A DNA stretch of 64,000 nt from positions 1,563,001 to 1,627,000 of the forward strand of contig JBCAMK010000004.1 in NCBI GenBank assembly GCA_038503065.1, in the 5' to 3' direction. The DNA is from Paragyromitra xinjiangensis (taxonomy: Eukaryota > Ascomycota > Pezizomycetes > Pezizales > Discinaceae). Shown here one piece after another: positions 35,401-49,012 of this stretch. The notes beneath the pieces are model-generated. The model saw nothing but the letters and a program-made list of their open reading frames with translations. It was not told the origin of the DNA and searched no databases. Both the position numbers and the translations under genes were made by a program. Position 1 is the first letter of the stretch, and each line of letters begins with the position of its first letter.

Positions 35401-38400
35401 ATACCGGGGAACCTCCGATACGTCGATTTCAGCTTCAGCTCCGTGAATCTGGCACATGCAAGGTATTCTGTAAAGTAAAGATTCTCTGTGTGATGTAGAG
35501 GACATACGATAGGTTACATTGACTTAAGTGTTGATGCACTATGGAGTTCATACGCATCACCAAATGCGTTCCAAATCGAGACATCCCCAATCAACTCTCT
35601 CCACCACTTCTAGTAAGCTCGATTGCAGTTTCATTGGGCTTTCCGTCGAAATCCTTGCTCAATAATATACTGCAAATTGACCAATCTATATCAAGAAGAG
35701 ATGCGAGCAAAGTCATGTGTTCTCTCGTGCATCGACCAGGGTCCTCCTTTGGTTGATAAGGGATATCTTGTGATGGTTGGGACTTGCAGTACCCTTCAAA
35801 GGTTTCCGCCAACCAACAAGGAGGGTGCGTATCTTGAGGGGCCTGCTAGAAATCTGATAGCCTTTACTGGTAGAGTCCGGGTACGTACATATGCAGTCTC
35901 CACATCACCAAACTCTCAAGGGTCGCAGGTCAGTCACGGCCACTACCAGATAGAACAGTACTTTATAGCATGCCAAAACCTTACTTTAAGCGACAAAAGC
36001 TGGTGCAGATATAACGCCTTTATTTATCATAGAGGTATCGCACCTTTTCAAAATGATTATTAGTCCTCTAGCTGCCCGAAGATCTTGTTCTAGTTTCCCT
36101 TTTCGATTAAGCTTCATGCAAGGCTAGCAAGGGGAACACGAGGGATAAATGGATAAGAAAAGAGTCGGGCAGTCGAGGATTAGCTGGTAACGGTTTCGGA
36201 AATTAAATGATGATGATGCCAACTAAAACACGTTTTGAAGAACCTTTCATTTACAGAACCGAGAAGGATACGGGTCTGGAGGGGGAGAGAAACGCTAATG
36301 CATCTGACTATGCGCAGCCCATTTCAAGCTTGACGAAGGGTTCGGCAGAGCTGCCCCATCCCAAAGAGTCGGAGGCGAAGACTTCCCAACCAAGTATTAT
36401 CCTAGCAGGTGATAAAGGTTGGGCACAAATTAAATTCGTCCACGCCGGCATCACGTACGTAGCCTTGGAGAGCTGATGGAAGAGCCCTACAGGATATGTA
36501 ACGCCAGGAACTACCTATTTGAGCGTAATACCATTAGTTTAAGTCATTACTATTACCAAAAAAATCAGTTCATTCCTTTCTGTAGCAAATTCTCAAGTTC
36601 ATAACTGTTGGCAGAGGATCTAGGATCATGTATACCATCGCCAGGGGACTAAAATAAATCTAGAGAAGCGGAGGCATGTGGGAAACCTTTCCCATGGTGG
36701 GCCTATTTTTCAATAAAATTTTCAGCTGTGTTTTTGAGGCATTTCGAATAGGGCTAGAGATCTTTGTCACCCGCGGGATCGTAGGGTAGTGAAATCCCAA
36801 TGAACCTTGACCAAAGACCTTGTTGGTCACTAGTTATCGATTCCAGGAATATCCCTGATGGCAACGTGATAGTGATTGAATCGCTTGCTTATTGTGGCTT
36901 CGACCAACATCTTGGAATTTGATCCACAAAGTGCCGCATTGCATGCAGCTGCAGACGTTCGGGAGACTGGGGAGGTGCTGGGGTAGCAGTCCTGAGGACG
37001 GTATAATTCCTTTTGAGCTGTGAGGAAAAGAAATTATTCGGATCCAGAATTTTTTTTGTTTGTTCGGTGATACTAGGGAAACCTGAAGAATCGTTCAACC
37101 ATTAGCTAGGCACCGCCTTCTAGCAGCGAATCCTTGGTTAGGATACCGCATCCCCAATCTTTAGGTTTGAGAGGCGCTGAGATCGTTGGGTTTCAACTGG
37201 AAAGCGTATTGAGAATGTAACCTAATTCAAGTCACACCTCATCCCACACCACACTGAGGCGTAAGCAATCTTTCTTTTTTTCTTTTTTAGTTTCATACCC
37301 AAAAAAAAAACACTCTAAAACATATAAGCAGAGGTCTTGGAAACGAATAACCAAGATTCGATTCCGTTAGATGAAGGAATGTCCGAGTCGTCGCACGCTA
37401 CTGTGTGCCGCAAAGCGTATCTTGTGCAGATGCAGGCCAACAAACGATGCACAATGGCGAGCAACCCCATGTACTAGGACCAGAAAATGAATATCAGGGA
37501 AAATAAATGAATAGAAAGGTAACAAACGCAAGACCTAGGTAGGTTTGACTGCCTCAGGACATTCACCTCGGCTTAGGCGCGATCTATCCTCCGCGATTTG
37601 CGTTTTCGGCTGTTTGGCTACAGGCCTGGGCCTAAGTCCCATCTATTCATTCATTAAGATCATACCGCAATTTTTGGGTAATATCTCGAGATTGAGTCCT
37701 GAACGGTAGTTACTCGTAATCTTCCGCAATCCTTGTGGACCCGCGCCAAGACTGGGTGTATCGTTAAACTCGAGAAGAATTCCTAGCAGTGTTCCAGAAT
37801 AAGTTTATCTAAATCCCCAAACGGTATGAAATTGAGGTCCAATTAAATGTGTGGTCGAGTATAAAATCGGTGCGACGAAACTTCAGGGCCGGTGGCCAAG
37901 AAGTGGCTTGGTCTTGGGGTTCGAATGTTCGTTTCGGGATGTCTTTCGACCCCCACTTGATCCCGTTGATCCCGCTTAATTCGGGACCTTGTCGAAGGGC
38001 TTGACCCGTTTAAGGCAAACCCTGGCAGGGCCCACTGTTTAGGAAGGGACCCGACAATTTGGGCCGAAAACATCGGAGACCTGTCAAAACGTCAGGGACC
38101 CGAAATATGACGGATTGGCGGCCTCCTCTTAAGAACCCCGAGAAACAACCGTCCCCATTCATTAGTCTCCGGTAATAAAATTTGCGGATATAACGGGGCC
38201 GTCAGCCGTGCCGCTGATCCGCCAAAATATGAACAAGAATCCCCAAGCCCTAGCTAGCCATAAAAAGGATAACAAACCTACTATCTAGGATCATATGCAG
38301 TATTTGCGGTCATAGTGTAGGAAACCTGATCATAAAATGGTTTTGTTTCGTTCAAATTAAGAGCAACCGATTACTGATATATCCTACAAGGCGTGATTAT

Positions 38401-41400
38401 TTTCAAGGCTTAGGTTCTCAACCGGCCATGGATATCTGCTCTTTTGCTTTTTGTTGATTCCCGCCCTTCTGTTGAGATGAGGTCAACTGAGGAGAAGTAT
38501 TACGTCGGCTATCTCCGAACTAGGTCTTGTGCTTCTCACTCTGGGTACATGTAGTTATTACTTGTCCTGTCAGTGCATGAAAATACACCAATGAATCGTC
38601 GAATATAGCATAGACCTCTTCAGACTGGATACTTTGTGAACCTTGATCAGTCCACCTTAACCGTGTGCCTGATATTGTTTATCCGGATTCAAACGTAGTC
38701 ATACCCAATATGGGCTTATCCGTTCCCACTTCACTCAAATAGAGGATTAAGTGTTACTAGTAAAATCAAAGACAAAGCTCCCAAGGCAAATTCTCTTGCA
38801 AACAGAAACTGAGGGGCAGCTTATTTGCACAGATTTGATCACATATAGTCACTCGATAATGCCAACTTCAGTACCTTATTTGTCTATCCTACTATGAAAC
38901 ATCTATCTATCTACCTATTCCACCATGGCCAGGTGACTTCGAGTGCGTTAGTATAAACAGGTAGGAGCTAAGTCAAGGAAGCACAGAAGAACTTTGAATA
39001 TGGGGATATTCCGTCACTTGATCCCTTTGCCTTGCCTTATCCTTACATAGCACTGCTCCAATTGACGTCGTCCAACCTGGCGACTAATCTTTGGTGGATG
39101 AGTAATGTCTAGAGCTCTCGGTCTCTCAGCCGAACTAGAGCTTGATAGCTTCGGGGCCCCCACAGCTTTGAGAGAGTGATAAACCTGTGTTAATCCCTGA
39201 TCCTTCTCGTCTCCGCGATCTTCAGTAGGAGCATATCATCTGCACGTAAGCTCCGGACCCCATAGACACGGCCTAAAGAGGCCCACTTTCTTTCAAGCTC
39301 AAACCAAACCGGATCTTAGTTACCCAGTAAAACGCAATGTGACGGTTTCTGAATTGCCTTATCTGTAAAGCGCGATCCCACACGTGCTCCCCTTGATATT
39401 CTGTTCTCTAATCTTGGGTTGATGCTTGAATCTTTGTGTTAGCGTGGGGTTCGATACGCTCCAGGCTAAACAGCCCTCAAAAGCCGTTGGTAAAGTTCTG
39501 CGTTAGGTGAGACCATGGCGGAAAAATTAGTGACCTTTTTCGTAATTCTAGTGGAGGTGTTGTTCCATCTGAAACATTTTCAAATTGTCTATTTGCGTAG
39601 GAACCAACGGATCATGCAGTGATATAGCGTAGACGATGATACCACACATTTTAGCTATTGAGAGTATAGTCACACCTCGTTATGTCGAATAGCAAGAACT
39701 CGTGGATCTCGTACGGGATAGCAAGTTTTCCTAGGACAGTAAATTTATTTTGCAGCAGAAAAAATGTTTTGGTCAAGGCATTTGTATGGGACAGCAACGG
39801 ATTTGGCATACTGAGTTCCGGCATAGCGAGGTGCGACTGTATCTGTTGGATTCGTAATTGCTTTGAAGGAGGAAACACCAGAGTAGGAAGTTGGAACGGC
39901 CGTGGCACTTGGCCAAAGTAGCTAAGTTGCAATTATAACTGGGGTGGACCATGCCAGGAATCTTAGCAGCCTTGAATTCTTTCCCGTACTCGCGTTTATG
40001 TCCTATTTGGTTGAATTCGAAGGGGATCTCGAAGTTATGAACGTTCTCTCATGCTAATAAATACCGGGAGGTTCCCGAGCTAATAAGTAAACTCATGATT
40101 TTCACGACGGTCTCTAGTGTGTTCTCTTTGAATTGGCGTCGTCAGTCCTGTGTCTCTATTATACATGTTTGTTTCTAATTGCCTTGGTTTTGGGGCTTTG
40201 TTTACTGAGTTGGTAGTTTGATGATGCGTTGTAACGTTTACCTGACTGGAAGTGGTTAGTTTTAGTGACGTCCTGGTAGTGCATCGTCAGCTTTTGGAGT
40301 GAAAACCCACGCTTTGGTTTAGCCTTTAGCAACCCATACTTGGGCAGTAATTAAAAGCTCAGAATATGGATGTGTCGCAACAGAACTCCACGTCAGCAAA
40401 GCGACAGCAAAGAAGTTCTACAACTAAAACTAAGTCCAAAAAATGCCGTGGTAGTGAATATCTAGAAAGTCTTTCTGCGCTTTCGTGTCGTACTCTATGG
40501 CTAGGGTGGGGATATACCCGTTCCGGGTTCTTAATTACCGCCCAAGTAGTCACTCATCAGTATTTGTGGAATGATTTTGGTTGTCCGCCACCACAGAGAC
40601 TCGTTTTTTGTGTATTTGGGTAATGGGTTTGATTACACCCGCAACCTCGCTGTTTCTTTAGAAATCTCTTGGCATGGAGTTGTTAATCTGTGAAACTCAT
40701 GAGGGTTGGAGCATTTTGTTGACTCTGGGTCGTGCTACGCCATAGTCCGAGATTGCACATACTTGGAGAGACGATTTTTGTAAGTTACTCGGTAGTCTTA
40801 AAATTTGGCTGATCCCCAATCTCGCACTGGTGTGAAAATAGATCCAGCTTCGATATATCCATGATATCATGCGTGGTAACAATTTTCCTCATCGTGGGAG
40901 GAATATTCTGTCTGGAAGATTTCATATGGAAGAACAAGGGATCCGGTATACTACAATATATCAGACACGGCCCCATGGCACGCGAAGACACTTTCTTGTT
41001 TTGGTACGGGGTCAGATGTATTCAGGATTAATTACGCATACTCTCGTAATGTTAAAAAGGGTAGTAAATTTCTACCCTTGCATTTCGTTGAAGACTAAAG
41101 ATTGACGGATTGCAGTGTCATGCCCAGTTCTAATCCATAGATGCTTCCAGTAGAGGGTTAGAACTAGTCTGAACAAATAGGCGGGAAAAAAAATTATATT
41201 ATATAAACTGTAAGATTGCCAGAAAGCTTTTCAACAAACTTCCATGGTGTAATCAATAATAGAAGAGGGCCTGTTAGAACGCAATGTTTCCAATATGCAG
41301 ATTCTTTCGAGAAGCGAGTGATGTCTCATGATACATCACCAAGGAAAGGCGGAAATGCTGTCGCCGTGTAGTGAATCTTTTCTAGAAAAGAAAGTACAGA

Positions 41401-42220
41401 GATCCCTTACACCTTTGAGAGTTGGAACCGAGTTGGTGTGGGGAGGGTTGATTTCGCATGCAAACTATATCCCTAAAGTATGACACCCAAAAAGTCAGCA
41501 GCTTTAGTGGTGTATTAAATAGGGAGGGGAGTCCTGGGTCCACAAGAACACCCCTCGATATGTATTTGTTTTTGTGAACAGATTTTTTTTGGTTGAATCC
41601 TTGGAGCTGTCGTTGATATCTGATTACTGTGGCATTCCAGCAACGCCTGAGCGCAAGCGCTACTGGGGCCACGTCAAAGCAGGCGCTCTAGGCCAGGATA
41701 TGATTATTGCGGGTGTCATAACTCATTAATATTGTAAATCTACCATCTGTTTCAACGACCACAGCAAACTCTTGACCCTGGTAAATGTATAAAGCTCCTC
41801 TAAATCGTTGAAGGAAGAGTGGAGTAATGTAGAAAAAAGAGGGGAAGAAAATGACTTCAAAAGAAAACCCCTATTGAGAAATACAATCTGGTAGAATCCT
41901 TCCACCTACTAATTCCATTGGCCCCCTAGGAAAAAAAAACCTAAAACACACGCCGTCAATCCCTAATAGTAACATACCCTTTTTTTTTGTAAACAGTAAA
42001 TTGGAGAGTATACCAGATGAATCAAATGAAATTAACAAAAAATTAAACAAGAGAAAGAAGGAAAAAAGAGAAGGAATATATATACAGCAAACTAAACAGA
42101 ATAAAGAAAACCTTAGCTACCACCCCTTCATCGTTGCTATTGTTTTCCTTCTGGCCGCGTAGCCAGCCCCGGAGAATTTATCTAACAGAAACACAGCACG
42201 AAAATATTTATCAAATAAAA
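32424..42220. other. Gene desert of about 9.8 kb
   Basis: No gene can be supported. Frames of 60-147 codons occur on both strands and overlap one another, for example at 33.2-34.8 kb and 35.3-36.5 kb. One possible spliced pair on the minus strand (33776-33978 with 34049-34079) is reported as a finding. The stretch contains a possible pogo/Tigger-like short element (39669-39950), TACATGTA palindromes at 35207-35214 and 38546-38553, and GGGACCC-type repeats around 37970-38105. The last 300 bp before 42221 are A-rich on the plus strand and probably hold the SSM4 3' untranslated region. Confidence 0.5.
39669..39950. mobile_element. Possible pogo/Tigger-like short element
   Basis: The left end, AGTCACACCTCGTTATGTCG preceded by TA, resembles ends of pogo/Tigger transposons. 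The right end, read inward on the other strand, is GGTCCACCCCAGTTATAATT, which aligns to the left end with one gap and a few substitutions. The interior has no transposase. Open frames on both strands are present but unrecognised. The boundaries and identity are tentative. Confidence 0.35.
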
Positions 42221-45200
42221 TCACAGCAGCGCATCCACTAGTGGCGGCATCTCATCCCTAACATCAAATCCAGCGTCACCGGCGACAGGAACATCCCCTG
42301 CTGGGTCTATAATAGGCCTTTCCGGGACGACCGGGGGAACGGCACTCGTCACCGCCATTGGTGAACTTCCAGCCTCTCCGTGATTATGTAATCTCTCACC
42401 CGTCAAGTATACCTCATCCCTAATACTCTGCTTCCAAGAGTCCACAAGCAGCTTCATAGCGTACGCGCCGGCGAACATTAGAAAGATCGCAAAAACGACG
42501 GGATAACTGTATCTATATGTCTGGCTGATCGTTGCCGAAGAAGCGTTTTGCACTATCATTCGCATTAATATTAGCCTTTGCCATACTGAGATAATTGAAG
42601 AGCTGAACTTACAGAAAGTATTGACCGCCACAAACCCTAATCCGAGTGGCAACAAAAGCGCCACCAACATGAATCCCCCGGCTGGCGCAATGAAACACAT
42701 TGTAGCCAACTTCACATCGGGATCCAAATATCCCCTGGCCACCACGCCCCTCAGCGCCCTCGCCCACGGACTGTCCGTATCTAGAAGCAACATCCGCCCC
42801 ATCATCTTGACATACAAAACGCCCAATGTCCAGTCTTGGATGAAGTGGATAACGTGCTGTTCGTCTTTTGAGAAATATGTATGAATAGGAATGATGACAT
42901 AAAACTCGATCATGAGAGCGAAAAGGGTCGGAAGGACGATAGCGAATGCGGTGAAAACGTATGAGATCTTGACTGCGCGAACGATCCAAGCTTTGGTAGC
43001 CTTGCGGAAGTGACCGCTGTCTTTGGCTGTGCGGAAACCGCGGCGTATCCATCGTCTGGCAAGCTTCCATTTTGTGCTTGCATAGAGTATGCCACCAATA
43101 ATATAGACCCCTACGCTGAAAGCATAAATGTCGTTCAATTTCACCTCATCAGGCACCAGCCGTTTCAAAACGAACCTTCCCAACATTAGGGGTCCGATCG
43201 TAACCGCAATCCCCGTTACCGCGGCAAACGCCCAGATCCCAAGTACCACAAGCCCAATCCTAGTCCTGAACCAAGGCGGAATATACGCAAGTTGGTAATC
43301 GTGAGAACCGGGTGGGTCAGGCTTTTCGTCAATCCGAACGTTGTCCTCAGTGACTGGGATAAACACCGGTATCCCTTTCGCCTTCCTAACAGAATCTGAT
43401 GCCGGCGCGCGAACAAATCTACCGTCTCGCTGAAAGTACGCCTCGACGCCACTTTCTTGGACCTCTTTGAGTCTCTCTTCTCCAATCACTGGCTGTTCAA
43501 CATCTCCACTCTTACGTAACAGTACAGCAGACCAAGTTCGCCTCACTTGGTGCCCCTCTTCATCTGGCTTTCGGTCTCCGAACATGAAACTCGTTAGTCT
43601 AAGCGCGCGAGCACATCTTTTGAACCACCAATCGTACATCTTCTGCAACCCATCGGAAGGCTTAAAGAATTTGACAGCGATGGGCATGAAGAAGTTGTAA
43701 AAGAGCAGGTCAACCGGGAACTCCAAGACAGGCTCATTCGAAGACCAATGAATAGGAAGAACATTCTCTGTAACACCCCAAAGGCTCCAAACGACACCAC
43801 CGAGGCAGACAAGAACTAAAACGCCGTAGATAAGAGCACTGAAACCGATTTTTCGGAGTTGCATCATGACCGGGCGGTCGAGTACATCTTTGACTGGATG
43901 GAAAGTTGGATCGTCGGGGTCGCGGATGAAGTCTGTAATGATTATCAGTAGTTATTCATCCCACATAAATGGAATGCAACTCACAAAGCACACCAGATCT
44001 CATTATCTTCCTGCACATCGAGACAAACAACGCAAAATGGAACATATAACAAGTCCCAACAAACCAGTGCACGAAAATACTGGTCAATGGGAAATCCACA
44101 AAGAACTGTATCCTCGACAAAATAGTCGCATCCTCAAACAGCGGCAGAAGTGCCACATCTATAGTTGATCAGCATATGTGTTCCCTCCGCATCTATCACT
44201 AAGAATAAAACTTACCGAGCAACAACCCACAGTATAGCGGAAACACAAACATCTCGATCCCAATGATGAGCACAACTTTCATTACTCCACCAGCTTGTGC
44301 GAGCAGTTCGATCGCAATTTTCTCTACTCCCCTATTCTGCCCATCCCGCTTTCTGGCGTTTTGCAAATAAATTGCTCCTAATAATGTAAAGAACGCATAG
44401 CCCAGAAATACCGCTGCAACTCGATCCCACACAGACCATTCATAAATTGGATACGATTCAGCAAACTTAGCTGCTGCTATAGGAGCCGCTGGTAGGGGAG
44501 TCTCAGTAGCATTCACGCTCCTCTGGATTCCAGAGACAAGACCAACAACTTTCTCCAGTTTGGATGTGATGAACGCAACCGGCGATGAAACGTTGACACC
44601 ACGTACTTCCAGCTCGTGTACATACGGAAGTGTGTATGTCTGATTCGAGGAACTCAATCCCACCTTCTCCATACCCCACGCAAGGCTCATAGATAGTTTT
44701 GACCAACTTTGTCTTGTCATCAATGAAACTGGTGGGACACTAGACGATGGGAATTTCTTGATGGTGATGAAAATCGATTCGAGTGTAGCAAACTTGTGAA
44801 GGACTCTATTTTGTCCGTCCATGGCCCAATCCCGGAAGAGTTCTGTCATAGCGGTGCCCTTAGATAGGCCGGACATCGCGGGTATGACATACGAGAGCGT
44901 TTTTGTAACGGATCGGGTGGACTGGTCCAATAATAAGAGGAATGAGAATAGGAGGCAAATCGCAGAGTCCACAACGAATTCGGCAGAAAACGATACGACA
45001 GTCACAGGAAGAACAAAGAAGAACAATATAGGATGTGCCTACAGTCATCTAATTAATAAAATCATCCTCTGATGCAAATGCACGACTTGACTTACCAAGA
45101 TCATCATGACAATTTTCCCCGTGACATACGGGAATGCTACCCCAAGTGCCACAGTAGCAGTGATCAACACGCTGCTGATCGCCGCATTCTGTACTAAACC

Positions 45201-47866
45201 AGCGATCGGTCCCCTCATCCCAATCAGCTCCATGATTCCATCAAAGTCGTCCGCCGCGTCTTCATCCGCAATGGCTTGTTGCACATCGGGTGGAATTGCG
45301 TTATCGTCTCCAGCCATAGGAAGGTCATCAGCGTCGCCTTCGTCATCGGTATCAAGATCATCCCAGTTATTTGCGAGAGGAGCTTGGATAGCTCCTGGAT
45401 CACCCACTAACCAACCCCGCAGCCATCCGCCTCTCCCCCTTGCTGCAGGCTGTGCAGCAGGATCTTGCGCGTTTTGTTCCCGTCTTGCCTCCATTTGCCT
45501 GAGAAGTTCCCGATGCCGCATAACTTCTTGCATCATGACTTCTGGGGCTCGATTAGCCGGTAGAGGAGGGAAATCTGGGTCTTGGTTGTTCATATATACT
45601 CCTAGTAGTTGGTTGGGATCCTGTGGTACTATTTGCGAGTCACCAGTCCTAGGAGTAGAAGGTTGGGTCGAAGAATCGCTTGTTTCCACCTCCGCAGTTG
45701 ATACGGTGAACTCATCTGCCTGTTCGGTGTCCTCATCCATCTCCATATCGTCGCCGTCCAAGTATCCAGTGGAATAACCATCGTAGCTTTGCGGGTCTTC
45801 ATCTAAATCAAAGCCCAATTCTTCAATGCCTTCCAGAACATTGGTATCCTTGTCTTTTCCCTCCACATCTTCCGTATCCTCCTCATCCTCCCAATGATCC
45901 GGAACTGCCTTCTCGGGAAGCTTTCCCTTTGCGTTTTCGCTGAGGCTTGACGCAGCAGTTCGCTTTGCCCTCCAGCTATAGTCCCCTTCCCAGATACCTG
46001 CCATGCTATTATTTGCGCTTGTAGAAAATGGGGGCTCGTCGGTTCCGGTGGTTGACGGCACCGTTATGCCTGTACCCTCACTGTAGCTAATCTCACCAAA
46101 ACCAGATATTTTAGTACTAGAACCAGTTCTCTCAATTGGGCTTCCCGCGGAAGCAGCAGCAGAGGAACTTCTCCTCCGCTTCCAATCCACTTTCCCCATA
46201 TCTATTAGATCCATATCCTCTTTATTTCTAGGATATACCATATCTCCTAGTGACGGGACGTTGTTTGAGAAATCGCCCGCTCTGTCTCTCGCCGGTGTTC
46301 TGCTTCCGCTCGAGCTCCCGCTTTCCGGGGTGTAGACGTTATTGGGTGAAGCACCGAACTGGAATGGCCGTTCGGTAGATTTCCCGAAGTCGTAGGTGCT
46401 GCTTGTACCTGAGGTCCCTATGCTGGGCGTGGGCTGCGACCTTTCTTCCATTGCTCTTCGGACCTCCGCGGCCCGTGCCATCGTCTCGCGGCTCACTTGC
46501 GGTCTCGTGCGGTGACTGGATGAACCCTCCGAAGAGCTTTCTTCATGAGAATATTCTGGAGCCCTACCACCAAGAATAAACCCTTGGCCGTACCCTTCCG
46601 TGTCTCGCGAGCTTGTATTTTGGTTCCTGGGGAAATCATTCCCAATGCTAGTATCTTCAGGTTCGGTGGGAGTGATTTCGTTGAGCGGGAGACGTCGTCT
46701 TCGGATAGGCGCGATCGCCCTGGGCCTGATAATTCGTGCTGCTTCATCCGCTTCATCTTGCTCGATGCCTCGATGAGGCCCAAATGCACGCTCGAGCTGA
46801 TCCTCATCCGCGACATCCCGCCCCGCCGGAATGGGCTCTAAGGGCAGGTCATCTATTTCTGCTACCGGCTGTTGGTTTTCTTCCCCTTCGAGATCCATCT
46901 GTGGTAGCACAGGACCACCGGCTAAAGCTGGTTGCTGTTGAACCACCCATTCCCGGATAAGGAAGATGAGGATGAAGGAAACAACTATGAGAGCTGTGAG
47001 TAGCTGACCTTCGAGGGTATCTATGATGACGTTGTTAATCGACTGGTACCGGGTAAGGTTTGAAAACGGGTTTGAGTCGAAAAAAAGGCCGTTCGGGTAA
47101 TTTCCCGAGAGCACTGTCGTATTGGTTGAAACGGTGGTGTTGGCACCACCATTCACCGGGCTCATCCTCCCACCCATCAAAGTAGGGGACATGAGAAACC
47201 CAATGATTCCCCTGCCAATGGCTGAACTAGTCCCATTCCCGGCAACGTCAGATTTTGGTGGCAACGGGGCGGAAACGGATGGAGATCCTCTCCTAACGGC
47301 TCCTAGGCTGAATCCCTGCCAACCACCATCACCTATCCAAAACCAACCCCTCCACATCCATCGGACACACCAAGGTAACCATCCCAACCAAACAAATCCC
47401 ACCAGCGCACCTCTTGCCCAGAGTATGATGTTTCGAACCAAATGGCTAAGCAGGCGCTTCAGGAATAATGGAGTTGGGATTGAAGAGGGCATGTCGGGGT
47501 CGTAGAGCTTTGTGAACTGAAAAGGCGTTTTGCATAGCTCGCAATGTTTTTTCTGCGAGTGCTGTAGCCATTCCATCAGGCTGTTAAGGTTCAGTCAGCC
47601 TCAGCCTCAGCCTCAGACTTAGCGAGAGGAAAGTGCAGATTGCACTATTGATAGAGGACGTACCATTCCTGATGGACGAATTTGATAGAGCCACTGCATT
47701 TGCAAGGGTGAAATAACGGCTCCTCTGGGGTTCCTTCTGAACGACATATTCGACAATGATCTGGTTCACCGTTGCTTTCTTGTGTGCCACCAGTGAATGG
47801 GTTGGTGTTGGTGTTGTAGGCGGGGTCATTCATGACGTCGACCTGCGGACCCGATACCGGATCCAT
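42221..47866 (-). CDS. ER E3 ubiquitin ligase Doa10 (MARCH6 homologue)
   Basis: Six exons: 47664-47866, 45096-47580, 44216-45038, 43985-44158, 42613-43932 and 42221-42552, giving 1778 residues. The N-terminus holds a RING-CH (C4HC3) domain: [30 protein letters not shown], and after intron 1 [16 protein letters not shown] long acidic, disordered luminal/cytosolic insert lies between early and later membrane segments. Many hydrophobic helices follow, including the conserved TD region spanning exons 3-5: [49 protein letters not shown] and [13 protein letters not shown]. In yeast, Doa10 works with Ubc6 and Ubc7 in ER-associated degradation, ubiquitinating membrane and soluble proteins with cytosolic or nuclear-envelope degrons. 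The size is as expected for filamentous fungi. The last intron (60 nt) is a multiple of three and stop-free, so an unspliced form would add 20 residues. Confidence 0.95.
47590..47625. repeat. CAGCCT hexanucleotide repeat in SSM4 intron 1
   Basis: Tandem copies of the hexamer CAGCCT (AGGCTG on the coding strand) run through the 3' part of intron 1 of the Doa10 gene, close to its acceptor. Four imperfect copies are visible. It is a short microsatellite and has no coding effect. Confidence 0.75.
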
Positions 47867-49012
47867 GGTGGTGGAGGTTGATGAAGGCGGGTGTGTGTGG
47901 GGGAAGGCCCCTGGGGAGGGAGAAGGAGGTCAAAGTTCACGAGCGAGGTTCGACCAAGCAGCCAGCGTTGGTCAGTAGGATCGGATTGATACCGACGGGA
48001 AAATAAAAGAGAGACAGTTAAGCTTCGCACGCAACCGCTAGGCACGAGGTAACGGGAGACGCGAAGCGGCAACTAGACCTCGCGAAGACCAGATGACAGA
48101 GAGAGAGGTATGGGGAAGGGTGTGGAGCAAGAGCTCAGGAAATGTTGCGCGTGGAGGCTGCTTGGAGAAGGGATGCGGACGCGGAGCTGGCACTCTCCGC
48201 TGGTGGTTGACACTGTGCCCGGTCTTCTCGCCAAGCCCTGCAAGGAGATTGTGCTAACTGTCATTGGCTTCCCAGTTTGCGCCACACACGGACTGGATAG
48301 TCCACTAGCAGTGTAAACTACGGCATGCAGAGCGAGACTGGCGAAAGCCGTTTAGCGCCAGCGATGTCGCCACAGCATTACATCACCGCTGTCAGAGAAA
48401 AAGAGGCAGTCAGAGGGAGAGCCAGAGATCTTGCTGTTCCCCACCAAAGATAGAAGTACAAATCGTCATTCGGTTATTCCTTGATAAAGTTCTGTTTACC
48501 GTTTACTCGCTTATCATCGAATAGCCTTCTCCCCCCCCTCATGTGAAGAATATATATATTCGTTAGGCAGTCCTCCTTCAGGCCTTCGGCTACAGTAGAA
48601 TAAAGTCATGCACACATCTTGAACCGACTCTTCCTCCTTCCCTCACTTCCCCCTCTAACACTGCAACTCGTGCTGCTTCAACGCCTGGCTCGAACCCCTG
48701 CTTGTAACCGTTACAGGAAGCTCCAGTACTCAGCTGCTGTTAATGCACCCTGCACCTTCCGAGAACGTGTTTCATCATACCCGTCTGCTCTAGCATTAGT
48801 CTGCAGTCCTTTTGTATTATTTTTTTCCCCCTTCCTTTTTGAACTCTCAAGTCCTTCCTCTACTTGAGGCTCCCCTCCTCCTCCTCCTCTCCTCTCTTTT
48901 TTCTCTTTCAATCTTATTCCATCTCAGTGTTCATCTGTTTTCTCACGCGACACGAGAACACGCGGATAATATCACTGCAAAGGGAGATAGTTGTTAAAAG
49001 AGCCCACAAGAC
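47867..49012. other. Divergent promoter region of SSM4 and the hoxa13-like gene
   Basis: About 1.1 kb between two outward-facing start codons. It holds promoter and leader sequence for both. The part before 49013 is C/T-rich (48640-48920), like long pyrimidine tracts in fungal promoters. The ORFs in it (48619-48867, 48864-49175) lack domain features. Confidence 0.6.

Noticed and set aside
36889..37098. Minus-strand frame with ILDPNNFF, resembling the end of FAD-linked oxidases (DPxNxF)
   Set aside because: Only that motif fits. The rest is unrelated and no FAD-binding exon is visible nearby, so it is most likely chance.
39421..39500. GGGGTTCGATACGCTCC, resembling a tRNA T-arm
   Set aside because: No matching acceptor stem, D-arm or anticodon arm can be built around it. 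Other TTCGA sites checked (35008, 37350, 37915) also fail.
40366..40623. 85-codon plus-strand frame starting with ATG
   Set aside because: It starts with a plausible serine/lysine-rich head but has no family, no splice context, and lies in relic-like DNA.
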